DNA from: Companilactobacillus formosensis | GTDB taxonomy: Bacteria > Bacillota > Bacilli > Lactobacillales > Lactobacillaceae | Length of the DNA: 64,000 nt | Assembly: GCF_005405305.1 (NCBI RefSeq) | Contig: NZ_BJDU01000002.1 | Span: 1 to 64,000, forward strand | Direction of reading: 5' to 3' | In this document: one piece after another, positions 59,944 to 64,000 of the stretch | How the letters are laid out: each line of letters starts with the position of its first letter | How positions within the stretch are numbered: position 1 is the stretch's first letter | Program-made: the position numbers and the translations under genes | Notes under the pieces: generated by a model | Told to the model about the DNA's origin: nothing | The model's input: only the letters and a program-made list of their open reading frames with translations | The model's database searches: none

Positions 59944-60913
59944 AGTCATTTCGTTCATCTCCAGGAAGAGAATGATAATATTCCTTATATTTTTTATAAA
60001 AACTTGTTCTGTTCTTCATACCAACATTTTCAATTATTTCAGATATTGGCATAGTCGTAGATGATATTAGATTGTGTGCTTGAATTAAGCGTTTATCGAC
60101 TACCAAGGTACCGAATGTTTTACCTGTTTCCTTCTTTATGAAGTTACTTAAATAATTTCTATTATAGCCTAGCTGTTTTGCAATTTTGCTGAGTGTGATG
60201 GTGGCGTAGTTACTGTCTATCTCTTTTAGAATTTTAATTACTAAGAGTTGTGTATGATTATTTTTTTTCATAGGGACATGATAATGGCGAACCAGTTTGG
60301 TTAATAGGATTTGTAAATAGTTTGTAATTATAGAATTTGAGAATTCTTTTTTTGAATAATATTCGGTGATTATATCTTCCATCGTGTATCGAATATCGTT
60401 ATCAATATTATTTTTAAAAATAATGTAGTCCGTAGAGTCATGATCGTTAGATTTTTGATTTAAAAGAAAGTCATATAGCACCGAATTACTTCTTCTCATA
60501 TTGTCGAGAAAATTAATATCAATGGATTTATCCCTGAATAATAGGTTTATTAAGATATCATTTTCGTTTAATTTTCCTACAGAATGTGAACAACCAACAT
60601 CAATAAGTAAAAGATCTCCTTGATTAAGATGAACGGGAACACCATCAACAATCTGTTCGCATGTTCCATTTAGCATATAGTTAATTTCAAGAAATTGATG
60701 TGAATGTGTAGGGTAGGGGGCAAATCTAGGGTGCTTACTAATATAAACATCCCTGTTTCTAAAGAAATAATTATTAAGAACCTTTTGTTCTGGAGCCACA
60801 GAATCTTTATAAAGCGCCTCACTTGGTATATCAACAATGTGTTTTCCAGTCTTTAATTGTTCTTTTTCTATTAACTCGTGTTGCTTCAAACGTATTAATA
60901 TGCGTGGATTCAT
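59942..60913 (-). CDS. AraC family regulator, module 3 (probable rhamnose regulator)
   Basis: 323 residues. Cupin sensor (about 60-150: FAPYPTHSHQFLEINYMLNGTCEQIVDG, LLLIDVGCSHSVG) and AraC-type DNA-binding domain (about 225-320: ITLSKIAKQLGYNRNYLSNFIKKETG, ISEIIENVGMKNRTSFYKKYKEYYHSLPGD). ATG 60913 has AGGAGGG upstream; the extension to 60970 is rejected. It is more distant from the regulators of modules 1 and 2. Divergence from the transporter-rhaB-rhaM genes suggests it responds to L-rhamnose or a catabolite. Confidence 0.86.
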   Translation of the reverse strand: MNPRILIRLKQHELIEKEQLKTGKHIVDIPSEALYKDSVAPEQKVLNNYFFRNRDVYISKHPRFAPYPTHSHQFLEINYMLNGTCEQIVDGVPVHLNQGDLLLIDVGCSHSVGKLNENDILINLLFRDKSIDINFLDNMRRSNSVLYDFLLNQKSNDHDSTDYIIFKNNIDNDIRYTMEDIITEYYSKKEFSNSIITNYLQILLTKLVRHYHVPMKKNNHTQLLVIKILKEIDSNYATITLSKIAKQLGYNRNYLSNFIKKETGKTFGTLVVDKRLIQAHNLISSTTMPISEIIENVGMKNRTSFYKKYKEYYHSLPGDERND

Positions 60914-60973
60914 TGGGATACCCTCCTGTATTTTTGTTACAAAATAACTGAACAATTGATATTGTAGCACTTT

Positions 60974-60988
60974 ATGTAAGCGGTTAAT
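60974..60988. promoter_or_regulatory. cre-like site upstream of rhamnose operon, copy 1
   Basis: ATGTAAGCGGTTAAT matches the cre consensus except at the last two positions. It lies in the divergent spacer between the AraC gene and the MFS gene. Confidence 0.45.
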
Positions 60989-61005
60989 ATAGCACTTGTA
61001 ATCAA

Positions 61006-61020
61006 TGTTAGCGCTTTCTA
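61006..61020 (-). promoter_or_regulatory. cre site upstream of rhamnose operon, copy 2
   Basis: On the minus strand TAGAAAGCGCTAACA differs from the cre consensus at one position. It is 22 bases before the MFS start. Confidence 0.5.
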
Positions 61021-61042
61021 AAAAGGAATGTGAGGTGTACTT

Positions 61043-62362
61043 ATGAGTAGTAGTTCAAAAAATGGTTCATTGAAATCAACATTTGCTGTTTCATTAACAA
61101 ACTTTCTTGATTCAGGAAGTATTGTTGCCGGAGCAAGTGGTTTGACTCTATGGACAAGTCATTTTGGACTTAATAGTTTTCAAGTTGGATTACTTGGAGC
61201 CTTAAGTGCAAATGCTTTTGGTGCCGCTATTGGTGCTTTGTTTGGAGGTCATTTATCAGATAAATATGGCCGTAAAATTATTTATACATACGATATGTTG
61301 GTCTATATGTTGGGGACTTTGATCGTAGCATTAGCCGCTAATTTCCCAATGCTGTTAATAGGATTTACTATTACAGGAATTGCGGTTGGTGCAGGTGTTC
61401 CAGCATCATGGACTTATATTTCAGAAACATCTAGTGATAATGCTAGAGCAAAGAATATTGGTATTTCACAATTTGCTTGGTCTTTAGGGCCAGCATTGAT
61501 ATTCATTCTAGCCGTTATTGTGTCACCGCTAAAGTTATTAGGAAATAGAATCTTATTTGGAATTTTATTTATTGTTTCATTTATTGCATGGAACTTACAA
61601 AAGAATCTTCATGAATCTGAAGATTGGGAAAAGCAAAAAGCTCGAGAAAAGATGACTGGTGTTAAGCCACATCCTTATAAAGATTTGTTCTCGAATGTAG
61701 TAAATATTAAGACTTTGTTGTTCTTAATTGGAGTTTATATGTTCTGGAATCTAGTTGCAGGAGCAATGGGATTCTTCATGCCATATGTTTATGAAACAGC
61801 AGGTGGGCTTACGAACATGCAAGCTAACCTATTACAAGCTATTTTATGGATATTTACTTCACTAGCAACGTATTTTGGATTTGCAAAATATGGCGATAAA
61901 GTAAATCACAGAATTTTCTTCTTTGTTGGTGCAGCAATGAGTGCAGCATCATGGATTGTATTAACGTTTATGGGTATGAGTTGGACAAGCCTTTGGTTGT
62001 TCGTGATCCTTTGGGGTGTTTCCGCCGGAATTGGTGCTCAAGCATGGTACTCATTGTGGTCAACGGAACTATTCCCAACAAAATATCGTGCTGGATCACA
62101 AGGTGTTATTTTTTTTGTTGTACGTGCTTCAGCCGGTATTTGGTTGATTGTCTTTCCAACAATTCTATCAACGATGGGATTCAAGGCCGCCGGTATGTTT
62201 ATGATTGGCTTATTGATTGTTTCATGGGTCATCGGAACAGTTTGGACACCTCAAACTCGTGGTAAATCATTGGATGAAATAACTAATGAACGTTATCACG
62301 TTGGTAGAAATTCAGGGATTCAAAATATTAAAGAAAATACAAGTAGTGGAAAAGAGGCATAA
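61043..62362 (+). CDS. MFS sugar transporter, module 3 (probable L-rhamnose importer)
   Basis: A 439-residue, twelve-helix sugar-porter-like permease: GGHLSDKYGRKIIYTYD (loop 2-3 motif), the SWTYISETSSDNARAKNIG block, and LFPTKYRAGSQGV in the second half. It differs from the paired transporters of modules 1 and 2. It is 2 bases upstream of rhaB, so L-rhamnose (or a rhamnoside) is the likely substrate, inferred from context. GAGG precedes the ATG. Confidence 0.85.
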   Translation: MSSSSKNGSLKSTFAVSLTNFLDSGSIVAGASGLTLWTSHFGLNSFQVGLLGALSANAFGAAIGALFGGHLSDKYGRKIIYTYDMLVYMLGTLIVALAANFPMLLIGFTITGIAVGAGVPASWTYISETSSDNARAKNIGISQFAWSLGPALIFILAVIVSPLKLLGNRILFGILFIVSFIAWNLQKNLHESEDWEKQKAREKMTGVKPHPYKDLFSNVVNIKTLLFLIGVYMFWNLVAGAMGFFMPYVYETAGGLTNMQANLLQAILWIFTSLATYFGFAKYGDKVNHRIFFFVGAAMSAASWIVLTFMGMSWTSLWLFVILWGVSAGIGAQAWYSLWSTELFPTKYRAGSQGVIFFVVRASAGIWLIVFPTILSTMGFKAAGMFMIGLLIVSWVIGTVWTPQTRGKSLDEITNERYHVGRNSGIQNIKENTSSGKEA

Positions 62363-62364
62363 AG

Positions 62365-63837
62365 ATGACTAAAACTTATGTTGCAGTTGACATTGGAGCT
62401 TCTAGTGGTCGATTGATGCTTGGGACTATCAAGCACAAGAAATTACAACTAAAAGAAATGTATCGATTTAAAAATGGTTTCACTATGAAAAACGGCCACG
62501 ACCGATGGAATATTGATTCAATAATCAACGAAATATTTAAAGGTTTGGAAGAAGTGAAAGCCGCTGGATTCGATGATATTGAATTAGGAATTGATACATG
62601 GGCAGTAGATTATGTTCTTGTTGGTATGGATGGAGAAAAAATTCAAGATCCTATTAGTTATAGGGATGCAAGAACAAAAAATGCGATGAATGAATTAACA
62701 TCCGATTTGCCAAAGAGCTACATTTATAAAAAAACTGGGATTCAATTCTTAAACTTTAATACGTTGTATCAATTATATGAAGAGAGTAAAGACGATCTAG
62801 AGAAGACCGATAAGATCATGATGATTCCGGATTATATTGGCTATGTATTAACAGGAAATGCAGTTACTGAAGTAACAAATGCTTCAACGACGCAGATGTT
62901 GAATTTGAGAGAAGGTCTTTTCGATAAGAACTTACTCAATAAAGTTAATGTTTCTCAAGATCAATTCCCACGGTTGGTAGAGTCAGGGACTATATTAGGA
63001 AATATTCGCCATAAATGGCATATGAAATATGATCTTCCTGAAACTGAAGTCGTAACTGTTGCGACTCATGATACAGCATCTGCCGTATTAGGAGCGCCAG
63101 GAGAAAATGATAGATGGGCTTATCTAAGTTCAGGAACATGGTCATTATTGGGTACTGAATTAAATGTCCCTGAGAATGGAGAAATGGCGTTTAAAGAGAA
63201 CTATACAAATGAATGGGGAGCCTATGGTACTTATAGGTTCTTGAAGAACATCATGGGTCTTTGGATGATTCAATGTGTAAAGAAAGAATTAGATAATAAA
63301 TATTCGTTCTCAGAATTAGCAGAGATGGCTAGTGAAGTAAAACCGTTTGAACAATACATAAATATTAATGATGAAAGATTTACAAATCCGGACAGTATGA
63401 TCAATGCAATTCAGTCGTACTGTAGAGAGACTGATCAGAAAGTACCTGAAACTCCTGGAGAAATTTCAATGGCTATATATTCTAATCTAGCTTTATATTA
63501 TGCAAATGAAATTCAAAAATTGGATAAAATTTTAGGTTATAAGTTGGAATCACTCAATATTGTTGGCGGTGGATCTAATGTTACATTGTTAAATCAGTTA
63601 ACTAGTACCTTATCAAATATTGATGTTTATGCGGGCCCAGGAGAAGCAACAGCAATTGGTAATTTAATGGTACAAATGATTACTAAAAATGATGTAACTA
63701 ATATTTCCGAAGGTCGAAATATGATTCGTAACTCATTTGAAATCAAAAAATTTAGACCTGAAACCGACAAATTTGGAGATGTTTTAAAGGATTATCAAGA
63801 ATTTTTGGAACACGGAGAGAAGGCGACTGTTCAGTGA
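62365..63837 (+). CDS. rhaB: Rhamnulokinase
   Basis: A 490-residue FGGY-family kinase that phosphorylates L-rhamnulose to L-rhamnulose-1-phosphate. Features are AVDIGASSGRLMLG (phosphate loop), GIDTWAVDYVLVGMDG (substrate and catalytic Asp region), the ATHDTASAVLGAP and YLSSGTWSLLGTE blocks, and LNIVGGGSNVTLLNQLTS (adenosine motif). AAAGAGG precedes the ATG. It is coupled to the rhaM start by overlap. rhaA (isomerase) and rhaD (aldolase) are expected beyond the window. Confidence 0.94.
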   Translation: MTKTYVAVDIGASSGRLMLGTIKHKKLQLKEMYRFKNGFTMKNGHDRWNIDSIINEIFKGLEEVKAAGFDDIELGIDTWAVDYVLVGMDGEKIQDPISYRDARTKNAMNELTSDLPKSYIYKKTGIQFLNFNTLYQLYEESKDDLEKTDKIMMIPDYIGYVLTGNAVTEVTNASTTQMLNLREGLFDKNLLNKVNVSQDQFPRLVESGTILGNIRHKWHMKYDLPETEVVTVATHDTASAVLGAPGENDRWAYLSSGTWSLLGTELNVPENGEMAFKENYTNEWGAYGTYRFLKNIMGLWMIQCVKKELDNKYSFSELAEMASEVKPFEQYININDERFTNPDSMINAIQSYCRETDQKVPETPGEISMAIYSNLALYYANEIQKLDKILGYKLESLNIVGGGSNVTLLNQLTSTLSNIDVYAGPGEATAIGNLMVQMITKNDVTNISEGRNMIRNSFEIKKFRPETDKFGDVLKDYQEFLEHGEKATVQ

Positions 63838-64000
63838 AAAGATTAGCTCAGATCATGTACTTACATAAGGATTCTTATGCCGAATACGCCAAAAGACATA
63901 ACAATCTTTTTCCAGAGATGCGTAAAGCATTAAAGGAGGCAGGTGCACATAACTATTCAATATATCTTAATAAAGATAATGGAGAATTATTCGCCTACCT
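63834..64000 (+). CDS. rhaM: L-rhamnose mutarotase (partial, cut by window end)
   Basis: Fifty-five codons are visible from GTG 63834, which overlaps the rhaB TGA. The translation shows RHNNLFPEMRKALKEAGAHN, then YSIYLNKDNGELFAY, matching RhaM (E. coli: RHNPIWPE, GAHNYAIYLD, LLFA), including the catalytic histidine region. It interconverts rhamnose anomers for the isomerase. GAGAAGG lies upstream. The gene continues beyond the window. Confidence 0.9.
   Translation, partial: MKRLAQIMYLHKDSYAEYAKRHNNLFPEMRKALKEAGAHNYSIYLNKDNGELFAY

Noticed and set aside
61951-62265. 104-codon plus-strand reading frame
   Set aside because: Shifted frame inside the well-supported MFS transporter; cysteine- and tryptophan-rich as expected for an out-of-frame membrane-protein sequence.
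1-64000. Mobile elements, prophage, tRNA or rRNA genes
   Set aside because: No transposase, integrase, phage gene, attachment duplication, cloverleaf or rRNA sequence was recognised by eye; a tRNA or small-RNA scan would be decisive.

Overview
The window looks like the chromosome of a low-GC lactic acid bacterium (Lactobacillaceae). It resembles the Companilactobacillus group in gene content, but this is a judgement from protein families, not a database match. The evidence is the AT-rich sequence, strong AGGAGG-type ribosome sites, several TTG starts, LacI/AraC/cre-style sugar regulation, GH25 lysozymes with a surface-layer-like C-terminal repeat, class III fructose-1,6-bisphosphatase, and a maltose-phosphorylase/beta-phosphoglucomutase pathway. 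I saw no rRNA, tRNA, IS element, prophage or CRISPR array.

Layout. 1-13.1 kb is mixed housekeeping and envelope genes: three small minus-strand genes (SAP-domain, membrane, secreted), a K+ channel, TraX-like protein, a ribosomal-protection-like GTPase, UspA, PgpA, HD hydrolase, AhpC, PnuC, an alpha/beta hydrolase, YxeA and a family-2 glycosyltransferase. 13.3-26.8 kb is a complete maltose/maltodextrin locus: LacI-type regulator, two GH13 enzymes, ABC transporter (binding protein, two permeases, ATPase) with a DUF624-type protein, maltose phosphorylase, beta-phosphoglucomutase and a mutarotase. Two promoters in it share the same operator, placed 12 bp upstream of the -35 box. 26.9-32 kb holds fbp, HAD phosphatases and a UhpT-type hexose-phosphate transporter.

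32.1-41.2 kb has two paralogous GH25 lysozymes, a P-type cation ATPase under a yybP-ykoY (Mn2+) riboswitch, three paralogous HesB/YqkB-like small proteins, an acetyltransferase and an NADH oxidase/peroxidase. 41.3-47.5 kb has an EAL-domain protein, a lone PTS EIIC, a DUF915 hydrolase, a TSUP transporter, an ABC-F ATPase, the decayed 3' end of a GH1 6-phospho-beta-glucosidase and a lone PTS EIIB. This looks like an eroded beta-glucoside locus.

47.6-64.0 kb is the most striking part. Three consecutive modules each start with an AraC-family regulator divergent from a catabolic operon: (1) MFS, GH43, GH78; (2) GH43, GH3, MFS, GH78; (3) MFS, rhamnulokinase RhaB, rhamnose mutarotase RhaM (cut by the window end). 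No hydrolase has a signal peptide, so the inferred scheme is MFS uptake of rhamnosylated plant oligosaccharides or glycosides, stripping in the cytoplasm by GH43/GH3/GH78, and L-rhamnose breakdown by module 3. Modules 1 and 2 are partly duplicated. Their GH78 genes share an almost identical 3' end that differs by one C in a poly-C run, which changes the C-terminus of one copy.
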